Shown: positions 18,391 through 27,597, numbered from the stretch's first letter. The stretch is DNA of 64,000 nucleotides from Amycolatopsis keratiniphila subsp. keratiniphila (GCF_001620365.2 NZ_LQMT02000018.1:2396-66395), one strand, 5' to 3'. Numbers and translations: made by a program. The notes: generated from the letters alone by a model not told the origin.

Positions 18391-19422
18391 TCAGCTGGTG
18401 GCCTGGGTCGCGATCATCGGGCCCACGTCGATCTTGGTCTGGATCGCGCCCATCTGCAGGAGCAGGTCCGGGACCCGCTGGATGCGGCGGGGGTCCAGGG
18501 TGGACTGGAACGTCAGCAGCGTGGTCAGCGCGGCGGTGTCCTGGTCGATCTTGGCGTACTTGACCAGCAGCGGCTCGATCTTGGAGCGGTCCGCCGCGTC
18601 CCGGGTGGCCTTCTGCATGGCACGCTGGAAGGCGGCCACGGTCTTCGGGTTCTCCGACACGAACTTGCCGAGCGAGCCGTAGCCCGCGGTGGGGAAGTCC
18701 TGTGTCGCCCCGGTGGCCGTGTCGACGATCGGGGTGGTGCCCGCCTGCTTCGCGGCCTGCGTGATGAACGGTTCGGTGAGGAAGCCGGCGTCGATGTCGC
18801 CGTTCTTGAGCGCGGCGGCCATGTTCGGCGGCTGGACCGGCACCCACTGGACCTTGCTGAAGTCGACGCCGTGGTCCTTCATCACCGATTTGGTGAGGGT
18901 GTCGGACACGGTGTTCGGCGCGAAGATGCCGATCTTCTTGCCTGCCAGATCGTTGACGTTCTTCACCGAACTCGTCGGGACGGTGACGACCATGGTGCTC
19001 TTCGGTCCGGCCGACGAGGCGTCGGAAACCAGCTTGATGTCGGCGGTGCCCTTGCTCATCGCGATGAAGAACGGCGTGTAGCTGGCGTAGGCGACGTCGA
19101 CCTCGCCGCCGATGAGCTTGGTCAGGGAGATCTGGCCGGTCGCGGCTTCGACCAGCTCGACGTCCAGGCCCTCTGCCTTGAAGTACCCGCCGTCCTGGGC
19201 CAAGCGCAGCGACGCGGTGTCGATGGTCGACATCGTCGCGACCTTGATCTTCGACTTCTCGAGATTCCCGGAGCCGCCCGAGGATGACGACGAATCCTCG
19301 CCGCCGAGCAGGCCGCAGCCGCTGACCGATACCGAAACGACGGCCGCCATCGCGAAGGCGAGGGCTCCACGCCGACCCAGGCTGACGCTCAAGGCCTTTT
19401 TCGAGCTAGCAGAGCCAAGCAA
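18391..19422 (-). CDS. Second SsuA-like substrate-binding lipoprotein
   Basis: 343 residues, lipobox SVSGC, followed by a serine/glycine linker and a binding fold very similar to the product of 17139-18158. It has its own promoter and no transport genes directly attached, so it may feed the adjacent importer with another ligand or act as a sensor. TTG 19422 follows AGGAG at 8 nt; longer in-frame extensions to 19536 would run into the promoter. It is divergent from the cvnA gene at 20025. Confidence 0.85.
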   Translation of the reverse strand: MLGSASSKKALSVSLGRRGALAFAMAAVVSVSVSGCGLLGGEDSSSSSGGSGNLEKSKIKVATMSTIDTASLRLAQDGGYFKAEGLDVELVEAATGQISLTKLIGGEVDVAYASYTPFFIAMSKGTADIKLVSDASSAGPKSTMVVTVPTSSVKNVNDLAGKKIGIFAPNTVSDTLTKSVMKDHGVDFSKVQWVPVQPPNMAAALKNGDIDAGFLTEPFITQAAKQAGTTPIVDTATGATQDFPTAGYGSLGKFVSENPKTVAAFQRAMQKATRDAADRSKIEPLLVKYAKIDQDTAALTTLLTFQSTLDPRRIQRVPDLLLQMGAIQTKIDVGPMIATQATS

Positions 19423-19509
19423 AGGGGTGCTCCTGATCAGGGGGAGGGACACGTGATGACGTGGCCTGATGTGGAATTCGGAAGTGACTCTTTGTCGAGT
19501 CACGCGCCC

Positions 19510-19538
19510 ACTGTAGAGAACACACACTGTGCTCACAA
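19510..19538 (-). promoter_or_regulatory. Sigma-70-type promoter of the second binding-protein gene
   Basis: TTGTGA (19533-19538) and TACAGT (19510-19515) on the minus strand are 17 nt apart, giving a leader of about 80 nt. The element matches the promoter at 18238-18266 across CACCCATTGTGAGCA. Confidence 0.75.
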
Positions 19539-19655
19539 TGGGTGGTCATCCTATGATCCCAAGTGGTAACGATCACCCGAACAGGTTGTTTGTCAGAAGT
19601 GAACACAACTGGGCGTGTTCGCGGCGGGGACTTGTTGACGATTGAGTGTCAACGG

Positions 19656-19692
19656 GTCAAGACCCGTCCGGGGCTTACTTGCAGGTCTTGAC
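19656..19692. repeat. Inverted repeat with 9-bp arms
   Basis: GTCAAGACC and GGTCTTGAC pair around 19 nt in the divergent region. It may be an operator or an attenuator-like hairpin in the cvn leader. Confidence 0.45.
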
Positions 19693-19770
19693 CGAAGGGT
19701 TACATCTGGGCCGCCCGTTCGCTACCCTCATGCACCGGTAGTGAGGTGTGGACCACTGATGTAGTGAAAG

Positions 19771-19825
19771 AGAGTGCCTTGGATGGCCGAACGCTCTGGA
19801 CCTTTCCCGAGGTGCAAGGCACTCT
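19771..19825. repeat. Inverted repeat with 11-bp arms
   Basis: AGAGTGCCTTG and CAAGGCACTCT pair perfectly around 33 nt. Its style resembles the other dispersed hairpins of the window, but this one lies in a promoter region rather than at a gene end. Confidence 0.5.
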
Positions 19826-20024
19826 GTGTCGAACGCGATCCTGATGTCGAACACGACCGTGCTTCACTGGTGCGCGCCCGCGCACTGGCGGGTTAGGCCG
19901 AATAGACCAATGACGTCAGGCGGGATTTCGGCCAAGTGCACTTGAGAGACTGCGTCAAAGACGACTTCCTCATTCGTCAGAGTGAGCACTCGCGTCCAAC
20001 GTCTCCCTGCCGGGTGGCAGGAGC

Positions 20025-23000
20025 GTGCGGGTAGTGGTCTCCGACAACCGACCCAGGCAGCAGCAGAACGGCATGTCCAAAATGGGCTTTCCCGGCCCGG
20101 ATGAAGATGATGGTGGTGCGGCGGTGCCGAACGAAGACACCGCGGGGGTGGGAGGGACCCCTGCGCGGGAAACCGGAGACGGTCCTGGTGGGAAGGCCGG
20201 GTCGTTCCTGGGCCTGCGTAACTGGCGTCTGCGATCGAAGCTCGCGGCCGTCCTGATCATTCCGACGCTGACCGCGCTCGCGCTCGGCACGCTCCGCGTG
20301 ATCGACGACAGCAGCGAAGCGGCCCGGTTCCAGGACACGGCCGACCAGGTCGCGTTCGCCGACAAGATCACCCTCGTGGTGCACGAGCTGCAGAGCGAAC
20401 GCGCGCTCGCCGTCGCCAAGATCGCCTCCGGTGACCCGTCGCGCCAGAACGGTCTCGACGCGCAGATCGCCAAGGTCGACCGCGCCGTCGACGACCTGCG
20501 TGCCTCGGCCAACCAGATCAACCCGGACGACCAGGACACGAGGGACCGCTACGCGCGTGGTCTGCAGCGGCTCGACGCCCTGCGCCCGCTGCGCGGCGCG
20601 ATGAACACCTCGCTGCTGGGCGACACCCCGATCCTCATCGCCTACTCCGGCATCCTCGACTCGCTGGTCCAGCTCGGCCGCGAGGTGACCACCGCGGTGG
20701 CGAACCGTGACGTGCTCCGCCTCGGCGTCACCGTGCAGGCCATCAGTGAGAGCAAGGAGTTCATCGCCCGCGGTGACGCGGCGCTGCTGATCGCCTCCTT
20801 CCGCTCCGGCTTCCCCGGTGACCTGTTCGACCAGGCGCGTTCGGCGGTCGCGAGCGGTGACGCCTCGACGGCGGCGTTCCTCAACAACGCCAGCCCCGAA
20901 CAGCGTCAGCTCTACTCGGACACCTTCTCCGGTCCCGAGGTCGACGACCGGCGCCGCATCACCACGATGGCGTTCTCGCTGCACCAGCAGAACGAGCCGC
21001 CGGCGATCGACAACGTCGCCCTCGGCAACGACAGCCGGGTCGCGCTGGACAAGCTGCGCGCGGTCGAGACCAATCTGCTCGGCCAGCTGCGGGCACAGGC
21101 CGACGGCCTGGCCACCGACGCGATCAACTCGGCCTGGATCGGCGGCGCGGTCGTGCTGCTGGCGCTGCTCGCGGCGCTGTTCCTGATGCTCGTCATCGCC
21201 CGCCTGATGCTGCGCCCGCTGCGGGTGCTGCGGAAGACGGCGCTCGACGTGGCCTACACACGACTGCCGGAAACCGTGCAAGCGATCCTCGACGACCCGG
21301 ACCCGGTCAACGCCTCGAAGCGGTCGGTCGAGCCGGTGCCCGTCACGTCGCGTGACGAGATCGGTGAAGTGGCGCGGTCGTTCGACGTCGTCCACGAACA
21401 GGCCGTCAAGATGGCCGCCGAACAGGCCCTCCTGCGCGAGAACGTCAACGGCATCTTCGTGAACCTGTCCCGCCGGTCGCAGCGGCTGGTGGAACGCCAG
21501 CTCGGCGTGATCGACCGGCTGGAGGCCGACGAGCAGGACCCGGACCACTTGGCCAGCCTGTTCGAGCTCGACCACCTCGCCACGCGGCTGCGCCGCAACG
21601 GTGAAAGCCTCCTGGTGCTCTCGGGCGCCGGTCTCGCGAAGTCGGTGCCCAAGCCGGTGCCCGCCGCCGACGTCATCGGCGCCGCGGTCTCGGAGATCGA
21701 GCAGTACGCCCGGATCGAGATCGGGATCGTCCCCGAGGTCGCCGTCCAGGGCCTGACGATCCACGACCTCGTGCACGTGCTCGCGGAACTGCTGGACAAC
21801 GCCACCTACTTCTCCGAGCCGGAGACGAAGGTGACCGTCCGCGCGGTGATCACCCGCAAGAAGGCGCTCGCCATCCAGGTCACCGACCACGGTGTCGGTA
21901 TGACCGAGGAGCGGCTCGCCGAGGTCAACCAGCGCCTGGCCGACCCGCCGGACCTGGATGTCTCGGTGACCCGGCGGATGGGCCTGTACGTGGTCGCGCG
22001 CCTGGCGCGCCGCCACGGCATCGAGGTCCGGCTCCGGGAGAACGAGGACATCGAGGGCGGCGTGATCGCGCGGGTCGTCGTGCCGGCCGAGCTGCTCACG
22101 CAGATGCGGCCCGGCGTGCGCAACACCCCGCCGCCGGCGAACCGCTCGGAAACGTCGATGCCTTCGATGCCGTCGGTGTCCGAGATGTCGTCCTCGCTGC
22201 CGAACGTCCCCGCCTCCGACCGCGGCCTGGAGATGACTCCTCCGCCGCCGTCGAAGCCGCCGGCCGCTCCGCAACCGGTCGCGTCGCAGGGCGGGCTCGT
22301 CCCGCTCGACCAGCCGATCAGCCTCGACGACCTGGTCGCGGGCAAGAACGCGGCCGGGCCGTTCCTCAGCCCCGCGTCCCCCGCCGAGGAGACCCCGGCG
22401 TGGCCGACGGCCGAAGACATCTCGCCGGCGAACGGCGACGGCGCCTCCAGCGGCACCGACACCCAGTTCGCGTCGCTGGTGCTGCCGAAGCGGGAGCCGA
22501 AGTACACGCCGGTCGAGCCGCCGAGCAAGCCGGAGGAGCCCTCCGACGCCGGGAAGTCGGCGCTCGAGGACGACGTCCCCACCCGGCGGCTGCCGATCTA
22601 CCAGTCGGTGCTCTCGCGCTGGTTCAGCGAAGGTGACGAGACCGGGGGCGACTCCGCGACGACGTACACCGAGCCGGTCGAGTCCGAACTGCCCGTGCGG
22701 ACCCCCAACGGTGGCGCCGAAGCGGCGGAACCCGCGGCCGAGGACACTTCCGGAGAGGCATTGCCCACTCGGACCCCACGGAGTGTTCCGCCGGAGACGG
22801 TGCTCCAGGACAATGGCTGGCGCAGCGCGTCGGACGACGGCTGGCAGGCGGCGCAGGTCCTGTACGAAGACCGGAACGACGAGATCACCCCGGCGGGCCT
22901 GCCCAAACGGGTGCCGAACCAGTACCTCGTCCCCGGCTCGATCGGCGGGAACGAGCCGAAGAAGGAAGACTCGTTCGCCGACAAGACCTCCGGAATGCCG

Positions 23001-23177
23001 GGCACGGGTGCGATCGCCCGCTCGGCGACGGCGGCGCGGAGTCGGATGGCAAGCTTCCAGAAGGGCTACACGTCGGGACGGCACGCGTTGAAGGAACGCC
23101 CGCTCGATGCGCTGGATGACAACGGCGTTCCGGTGACCGGCAGGGATACCTCTGCCGATGACAGCAGTAAGGAGTGA
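20025..23177 (+). CDS. cvnA: Conservon sensor ATPase with probable nitrate/nitrite-sensing region (CvnA)
   Basis: About 1050 residues. A first helix ([18 protein letters not shown]) is followed by a helical extracytoplasmic region resembling NIT domains. A second helix (about 368-392) precedes a HAMP-like linker, [11 protein letters not shown] and a HATPase_c domain ([14 protein letters not shown]). The long proline/glutamate-rich tail carries YQSVLSRWF and [11 protein letters not shown]. Roadblock, DUF742 and GTPase genes follow in the standard conservon order, implying a membrane-associated complex that controls the GTPase. The start is uncertain: GTG 20025 is too close to AGGAG, and GTG 20034 or ATG 20073 are good alternatives. 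Confidence 0.87.
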   Translation: MRVVVSDNRPRQQQNGMSKMGFPGPDEDDGGAAVPNEDTAGVGGTPARETGDGPGGKAGSFLGLRNWRLRSKLAAVLIIPTLTALALGTLRVIDDSSEAARFQDTADQVAFADKITLVVHELQSERALAVAKIASGDPSRQNGLDAQIAKVDRAVDDLRASANQINPDDQDTRDRYARGLQRLDALRPLRGAMNTSLLGDTPILIAYSGILDSLVQLGREVTTAVANRDVLRLGVTVQAISESKEFIARGDAALLIASFRSGFPGDLFDQARSAVASGDASTAAFLNNASPEQRQLYSDTFSGPEVDDRRRITTMAFSLHQQNEPPAIDNVALGNDSRVALDKLRAVETNLLGQLRAQADGLATDAINSAWIGGAVVLLALLAALFLMLVIARLMLRPLRVLRKTALDVAYTRLPETVQAILDDPDPVNASKRSVEPVPVTSRDEIGEVARSFDVVHEQAVKMAAEQALLRENVNGIFVNLSRRSQRLVERQLGVIDRLEADEQDPDHLASLFELDHLATRLRRNGESLLVLSGAGLAKSVPKPVPAADVIGAAVSEIEQYARIEIGIVPEVAVQGLTIHDLVHVLAELLDNATYFSEPETKVTVRAVITRKKALAIQVTDHGVGMTEERLAEVNQRLADPPDLDVSVTRRMGLYVVARLARRHGIEVRLRENEDIEGGVIARVVVPAELLTQMRPGVRNTPPPANRSETSMPSMPSVSEMSSSLPNVPASDRGLEMTPPPPSKPPAAPQPVASQGGLVPLDQPISLDDLVAGKNAAGPFLSPASPAEETPAWPTAEDISPANGDGASSGTDTQFASLVLPKREPKYTPVEPPSKPEEPSDAGKSALEDDVPTRRLPIYQSVLSRWFSEGDETGGDSATTYTEPVESELPVRTPNGGAEAAEPAAEDTSGEALPTRTPRSVPPETVLQDNGWRSASDDGWQAAQVLYEDRNDEITPAGLPKRVPNQYLVPGSIGGNEPKKEDSFADKTSGMPGTGAIARSATAARSRMASFQKGYTSGRHALKERPLDALDDNGVPVTGRDTSADDSSKE

Positions 23178-23179
23178 CA

Positions 23180-23656
23180 GTGACACGGGCGGGTGCGATG
23201 CAGCCGGGTGGTCCGGCGCAGCCTGGCGGCCAGGCGCAGGGTAAAGGACACACGAGCAGCTTTGCCTGGCTGATCACGGATTTCGTGCACCGGGTCCCGG
23301 GCGCGGCGCATGCCGTGGTGGTGTCGGCGGACGGGTTGCTGCTGGCATCCTCGAAGGGACTTCCCAAGGACAGGGCCGATCAGCTGGCCGCGGTCGCGTC
23401 GGGGCTCACGAGCCTCGCGCGCGGTGCGGCGAAGGTGTTCGAGGGCGGCACGGTCGCGCAGACGGTGGTCGAGATGGCCAACGGCTTCCTCTTCCTGATG
23501 TCGGTGTCCGACGGTTCCTGCCTGGCGGTCCTCGGATCGCCGGAGAGCGACATCGGCTTGGTCGTCTACGAGATGACCCTGCTGGTGGAACGGGTGGGGC
23601 AACAGCTGACACCGGAGATGCGCGCGCAGCTGCAGGGCGCGTCGGTCCGCCGCTGA
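23180..23656 (+). CDS. cvnB: Roadblock/LC7 protein (CvnB)
   Basis: 158 residues. A flexible glycine/glutamine-rich start (about 1-25) precedes a roadblock/LC7 domain ([20 protein letters not shown] to MRAQLQG). CvnB proteins bind the cognate GTPase and act as a MglB-like regulator. GTG 23180 has AAGGAG 6 nt upstream; GTG 23174 touches that site. The gene begins 2 bp after cvnA. It is a close paralogue of 25483-25902. Confidence 0.9.
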   Translation: MTRAGAMQPGGPAQPGGQAQGKGHTSSFAWLITDFVHRVPGAAHAVVVSADGLLLASSKGLPKDRADQLAAVASGLTSLARGAAKVFEGGTVAQTVVEMANGFLFLMSVSDGSCLAVLGSPESDIGLVVYEMTLLVERVGQQLTPEMRAQLQGASVRR

Positions 23657-23681
23657 GCGACCGGGAACCGAGGAGAATGCC

Positions 23682-24464
23682 GTGGACGACGGGCGCTTGA
23701 GGGGCGATGGCCGGCTCGGTGACGACTTCTCCGGCGGGTGGTCGGAACGAGACGACGGCCGGGAGGACTGGACGTCCTTCCGGGACCGGGTCGACCGCGA
23801 ATGGCGATCGAGGCGGGCACAGGGGTCGGACAACGACCCCGTGTCCCCGGACGAGGCCTCCCGCTGGCTGACCGATTCGAACGCGGGTCAGGGACCCGCC
23901 GACTTCAGCGTCTCGGACTACCGGGAACGCCTGCTCGGCGGGCCGGGGGCGGAGCTGTTCGGTGGTGGCAGCGGTCCGCTCTACGACTCGGGCGAGTTCG
24001 CCAAGTTCTCCTTCGACAAGGAGGAGGAGCGCCGGGCGGCTGCCGCCGCCGACCCGCTCGCCGCGGCCCTGCCGCAGCAGGCGCAGAACGAGTTCGTCGA
24101 CGAGCAGTACACCACCGACGTCGAATCCTCCGGCCTGGTCCGGCCGTATTTCCGCACGCGGGGCCGGACCAAGCCGACGTACGACCTTGCCATCGAGGCG
24201 TTGATCTCGACCAGCGAACAGGGACGTGTGCTCGACCGGGTACGCGTCCCCGAACACCGGTCGATCTGCGACCTTTGCCTGGACACCCGGTCCGTCGCCG
24301 AAGTCGCGGCGCTGTTGCGCCTGCCGCTCGGCGTGGTCCGGGTGCTGATCGGAGACGTGGCCGGCCTCGGTCTGGTCCTGGTGCACACCGCCAGCCAGAA
24401 CGTGGGTGACCGGCCGAGTATCGAGTTCATGGAGAGGGTGCTCAGTGGGCTTCGGAGAATTTGA
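23682..24464 (+). CDS. cvnC: DUF742 protein (CvnC)
   Basis: 260 residues. The first 145 are acidic and low in complexity; the C-terminal DUF742 domain (VRPYFRTRGRT, EHRSICDLCLDTRSVAEVAALL, LPLGVVRVLIGDVAGLGLVLVH) looks like a winged helix. The usual CvnC is about 120-130 residues, so the N-terminal extension is unusual. GTG 23682 follows AGGAG. Its 3' end overlaps cvnD by 20 bp. Confidence 0.88.
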   Translation: MDDGRLRGDGRLGDDFSGGWSERDDGREDWTSFRDRVDREWRSRRAQGSDNDPVSPDEASRWLTDSNAGQGPADFSVSDYRERLLGGPGAELFGGGSGPLYDSGEFAKFSFDKEEERRAAAAADPLAAALPQQAQNEFVDEQYTTDVESSGLVRPYFRTRGRTKPTYDLAIEALISTSEQGRVLDRVRVPEHRSICDLCLDTRSVAEVAALLRLPLGVVRVLIGDVAGLGLVLVHTASQNVGDRPSIEFMERVLSGLRRI

Positions 24465-25053
24465 CTCCGACGCGAATGCGCCGCAGGTGACCGGACCGAC
24501 TTCGTCGGCCAAGATCGTGGTCGCTGGCGGATTCGGCTCGGGGAAGACCACGCTGGTCGGAGCGGTTTCGGAGATCGATCCGCTGACCACCGAGGCCATG
24601 ATGACCGAGGCCAGTACCGGCGTCGACGACAATTCGGCCACCCCGAACAAGTCGACGACGACCGTGGCCATGGACTTCGGCCGGATTTCGCTGGACTCGG
24701 ATCTGGTGCTGTACGTGTTCGGTACGCCGGGCCAGCACCGGTTCTGGTTCATGTGGGACGACCTCGCGGTCGGCGCCATCGGTGCCGTCGTGCTGGTCGA
24801 CACGCGGCGGCTCGCCGACGCGTTCCCCTCGATCGACTTCTTCGAGAACCGGAAGCTGCCGTACGTCGTGGCGATCAACTGCTTCGACCGGTTGCTGCAC
24901 CACCAGATCGAGGACGTCCGGCACGCGCTGACGATCTCGCCGTCCGTGCCGATCATGGCCTGTGACGCCCGGGAACGTGAGTCCGCCAAGCAGGTGTTGA
25001 TCTCGGTCGTGCAGCACGCCATCGCACACGATTCGGCGTTGCGGGCAGGCTAA
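24445..25053 (+). CDS. cvnD: Conservon small GTPase (CvnD)
   Basis: 202 residues. P-loop GGFGSGKTT (28-36), G3 region GTPGQ (93-97) with Gln after Pro-Gly, and NCFD (145-148) in place of NKxD. These match the MglA-like GTP-binding proteins of conservons. GTG 24445 lies inside the end of cvnC and is probably coupled to it. It completes the sensor, roadblock, DUF742, GTPase set. Confidence 0.9.
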   Translation: MGFGEFDSDANAPQVTGPTSSAKIVVAGGFGSGKTTLVGAVSEIDPLTTEAMMTEASTGVDDNSATPNKSTTTVAMDFGRISLDSDLVLYVFGTPGQHRFWFMWDDLAVGAIGAVVLVDTRRLADAFPSIDFFENRKLPYVVAINCFDRLLHHQIEDVRHALTISPSVPIMACDARERESAKQVLISVVQHAIAHDSALRAG

Positions 25054-25482
25054 AAGGGACGAAAGCCCGGAGCGGATGCGGCCGTTGGAGTGAACTCGGC
25101 AGGCTTCACCCGCTTCGGGGAGTGGCGTCACCGGTCGGATCGAACGCGGGGCGACCCCTTTCACGCGATCCGGCGGCGGCGACCCCCCATCGAGTGGCCA
25201 TGACGTCGGTGACCTGCGCGGACGCCGGTTCACACCTGGTCGCGCCAGGCCACCACAGGGTGACCCACGAATGCGTGGTTCACGATGTGTCGACGCGGTG
25301 AGCGGCTGGACGTTTACGTTCGGTTAACGCGGTCGGCCGGGTGGCGGGCTCGACACGATCGACGGGACGAATACGCTGGGTGGAGGCGTCTTTCGGCTCG
25401 TCGGCACCGGGATCGGTGCTGGTGGGCGGGAGACGCCCGGACCACGCCGCCCAGGTGGTCTTGACGCAGCGAGGAGGGACTT
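25054..25482. other. 429-bp intergenic region
   Basis: No gene or convincing hairpin. It separates the complete conservon from the second cvnB/cvnC pair and presumably holds the promoter of that pair, but I could not identify -35 and -10 boxes reliably. Confidence 0.5.
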
Positions 25483-25902
25483 GTGACGGCATCCGGGCAG
25501 CAGAGCTCGTTCGGCTGGCTCATCACGGATTTCGCGCGCCGGGTTCCCGGTGCGGCACACGCCGTGCTGGTCTCAGCGGACGGGCTTCTCCTCGCGCCGT
25601 CGGACGGGCTGCCGCAGGAACGGGCCGAACAGCTCTCCGCGGTCGCCTCCGGCCTGATCAGCCTCACCGCCGGTGCCGCCCGCTGCTTCGACGCGGGCGG
25701 GGTCAACCAGACCGTCGTCGAGATGGAACGCGGCTACCTCTTCCTCATGTCGGTCGCCGACGGCTCGTCACTCGCCGTGCTGGCCGCGCCGACCTGCGAC
25801 ATCGGCACCGTGGCCTACGAGATGACGCTGCTCGTCGAGCGGGTCGGCCAGCAGATCACCCCTGAGCTGCGGGCGCAACTGCAGGGCGGCGTACGTGGGT
25901 GA
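25483..25902 (+). CDS. Roadblock/LC7 protein, second CvnB
   Basis: 139 residues, close paralogue of the product of 23180-23656 (shared [36 protein letters not shown]) but without its long N-terminus. GTG 25483 follows GAGGAGG. It is linked to a DUF742 gene 3 bp downstream but has no sensor ATPase or GTPase, so it would have to work with partners from the main conservon or elsewhere. Confidence 0.88.
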   Translation: MTASGQQSSFGWLITDFARRVPGAAHAVLVSADGLLLAPSDGLPQERAEQLSAVASGLISLTAGAARCFDAGGVNQTVVEMERGYLFLMSVADGSSLAVLAAPTCDIGTVAYEMTLLVERVGQQITPELRAQLQGGVRG

Positions 25903-25905
25903 CCG

Positions 25906-26496
25906 ATGAAGATCAGCGGATTCACCGAACCGGACCCCGCCGGCTGGGACTCCCTCTATCAGGGCACCGAACGCGAGGCCTTCGATTCGCCGAGCCGGTT
26001 CGAGCTGAGCTCGATCAGCACGGTGATGCCGCGGCGTCCGGCCGCGCCGCCCCCGGAGCCGGCGCCTCCCGCTTCGATGCCTTCGCCGATCCGTCAGTCG
26101 CCTCCGCGGCCCGCGCCCGCTGACGTCGCGCCCGCTTCGGTCTACCTGCCTCCGGCTTCGGGCTCCCGGGTCCGGCCCTACACCCGCACCGGCGGGCGCA
26201 CCCGCACCGCGCACGACCTGGCGCTGGAGGCGCTGGTGTCGACCAGCGAGGACGGCCGCCGGTACCGCGGCGTGCGGACTCCCGAACACCGGCAGATCTG
26301 CGACCTCTGCCTCGACACCCGCTCGATCGCGGAGATCGCCGCGCATCTGAGGCTGCCGCTGGGCGTGGTGAAGGTGCTCGTGGGCGACATGGCGGACGCC
26401 GGGCTGGTGCTGATCCACCAGACGGAGCTGATCCTCGGGGATTCCTCTTCGCGCGCTTTCATGGAACGCGTGCTTCAAGGCCTTCGCGACCTCTGA
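25906..26496 (+). CDS. DUF742 protein, second CvnC
   Basis: 196 residues. A proline-rich first half is followed by a DUF742 domain nearly identical in motif to cvnC (VRPYTRTGGRT, EHRQICDLCLDTRSIAEIAAHL). The ending SSRAFMERVLQGLRDL is duplicated downstream at 26719-26816. ATG 25906 is used; GTG 25899 is also possible. No GTPase gene follows, so this is half a conservon. Confidence 0.87.
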   Translation: MKISGFTEPDPAGWDSLYQGTEREAFDSPSRFELSSISTVMPRRPAAPPPEPAPPASMPSPIRQSPPRPAPADVAPASVYLPPASGSRVRPYTRTGGRTRTAHDLALEALVSTSEDGRRYRGVRTPEHRQICDLCLDTRSIAEIAAHLRLPLGVVKVLVGDMADAGLVLIHQTELILGDSSSRAFMERVLQGLRDL

Positions 26497-26541
26497 CCCG
26501 TCCCGCATTTCGTCCTCTAGATGCGGGCTGGTGACCTAGCT

Positions 26542-26594
26542 GTCCTGAAGGCCACCTTCAGGACGTTAGATGTCCCAAGGGTGGCCTTCAGGAC
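26542..26594. repeat. Nested hairpin repeat (family B/C)
   Basis: Outer 15-bp arms (GTCCTGAAGGCCACC and its complement) flank the element. The left half is itself a perfect hairpin, GTCCTGAAGG-CCA-CCTTCAGGAC. It lies 45 bp after the second cvnC and could terminate it. Confidence 0.8.
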
Positions 26595-26619
26595 ATCGCT
26601 TCACGGTGTGCCTGACCGT

Positions 26620-26717
26620 CGACCCGCAGCGACCGCACCACCCGCTGGCTCGCCGTCCCGCGTGAGTCGACGAACGCGATCCACACCTCGCGGCGCTCGA
26701 TGGTCGCCTGCGACAGC
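26620..26717 (-). pseudogene. Fragment of the helicase-associated gene (3' region)
   Basis: These 98 bp match 27678-27775, inside the 3' coding part of the helicase-associated gene, with about six differences by eye and in the same orientation. It has no start, no stop and no surrounding frame. It is a remnant of a local duplication rather than a gene. Confidence 0.85.
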
Positions 26718-26718
26718 A

Positions 26719-26816
26719 CTGATCCTCGGCGACGCTTTCTCGCGCGCTTTCATGGAGCGGGTGCTTCAGGGCCTTCGCGCCCTCTGACCCATGTCGCATT
26801 TCGTCCTCTGAATGCG
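26719..26816 (+). pseudogene. Duplicated 3' tail of the second cvnC
   Basis: These 98 bp match 26428-26525 (last codons, stop and 3' flank of the DUF742 gene) with about 15 differences. The copy would end FMERVLQGLRAL. It is fused to the helicase-gene fragment just upstream, giving a chimeric open frame that I do not regard as a gene. Confidence 0.85.
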
Positions 26817-26859
26817 ATCGCGCAAGGCGACGCGGAGACCATGAGTACATGGCGTGACC

Positions 26860-26865
26860 TAAAAT
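26860..26865 (+). promoter_or_regulatory. -10 hexamer TAAAAT, leaderless DUF3800-like gene
   Basis: TAAAAT ends 6 nt before ATG 26872. There is no ribosome-binding site, so the transcript should start at the ATG. Confidence 0.6.
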
Positions 26866-26871
26866 CACGCT

Positions 26872-27465
26872 ATGTCATCAGGTGGTCGGCCGCTGATCCT
26901 CGCGTTCGGTGACGAATCCTTCAAGGAATCAGACGTTGACGGCTTCTACGTACTGGCGGCCGCCGTCTTCGACCCAGCGGTACACGACGAAGCCCGGATC
27001 GTCATGTCGGAGCTTCGGGGCAGGCGGCGAATCCCCAAACTCCACTGGAACGAGATGGATCCGGCGGAACGAGCGGCCGCCGTCAAGACCCTCGCCGACC
27101 TCGACGGATTCCACCTTGTCGCGATCGGCTCCCCGGTACCCCGGCGGCGGCAGGAACGGGCCCGGGCCGGTTGCCTTCGGCGTTTGACCCTCGAACTTTC
27201 CGCGTTCGACGTCGAAATGCTCGTTCTCGAGTCACGGACAGCCACTTTGAACGCTCGGGATGTCGAGACGGTCAGAGGCGCCAGATTCGATTTGCCAAAG
27301 GGCACCCAGTTCCGGGTCGTCCATGAGAAAGGCAAGGACGAACCCTTGCTCTGGGCCGCGGATATCGTCGCCGGCGCGATCAGGGCCACGAAGGACGGGC
27401 AACCCGGCTATCGGCGGCTGATCGAAGACCTCGTGTACGAGATCGACGTGGAGACCAGGTGCTAG
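26872..27465 (+). CDS. DUF3800-like protein
   Basis: 197 residues, soluble. The N-terminal LAFGDES acidic motif, the internal KLHWNEM and the C-terminal LLWAADIVAGA resemble DUF3800, a family with an RNase H-like fold and often found among mobile or defence genes; no reaction is proven. Codons look less GC-biased than in neighbouring genes. It sits at the junction next to two gene fragments, which suggests acquisition by transfer. Transcription looks leaderless. Confidence 0.6.
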   Translation: MSSGGRPLILAFGDESFKESDVDGFYVLAAAVFDPAVHDEARIVMSELRGRRRIPKLHWNEMDPAERAAAVKTLADLDGFHLVAIGSPVPRRRQERARAGCLRRLTLELSAFDVEMLVLESRTATLNARDVETVRGARFDLPKGTQFRVVHEKGKDEPLLWAADIVAGAIRATKDGQPGYRRLIEDLVYEIDVETRC

Positions 27466-27477
27466 GCGGACATGCGT

Positions 27478-27517
27478 AAGGCCAGGGTCCCGGTCTGCCC
27501 CGGGTGCACCTGGCCTT
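27478..27517. terminator. Hairpin terminator between convergent genes
   Basis: Arms AAGGCCAGG and CCTGGCCTT pair around 22 GC-rich nt, 13 bp after the DUF3800-like gene. Confidence 0.65.
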
Positions 27518-27524
27518 GCGACTC

Positions 27525-27547
27525 GCGTGACGTCCGCGACGTCACGC
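27525..27547. terminator. Second hairpin between convergent genes
   Basis: Perfect arms GCGTGACGT and ACGTCACGC with a 5-nt loop, about 50 bp beyond the stop codon of the helicase-associated gene. It probably serves the minus strand. Confidence 0.6.
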
Positions 27548-27597
27548 TCCGAACACAGTGTAGGCCAGCCGCCGCCGCGAAGCACGCTGGGAAGTGG

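Larger units (their letters stand above)
19423..20024. other. 602-bp divergent intergenic region with promoter and two inverted repeats
   Basis: No supportable gene. It contains the promoter for the binding-protein gene (19510-19538) and two inverted repeats (19656-19692 and 19771-19825). The promoter of the cvn operon must lie here too, but I could not place it with confidence. Confidence 0.6.

Noticed and set aside
26521..26787. Open frame across the repeat and both gene fragments
   Set aside because: It is a chimera of a hairpin repeat, an antisense helicase-gene fragment and the cvnC tail copy, with no ribosome-binding site.
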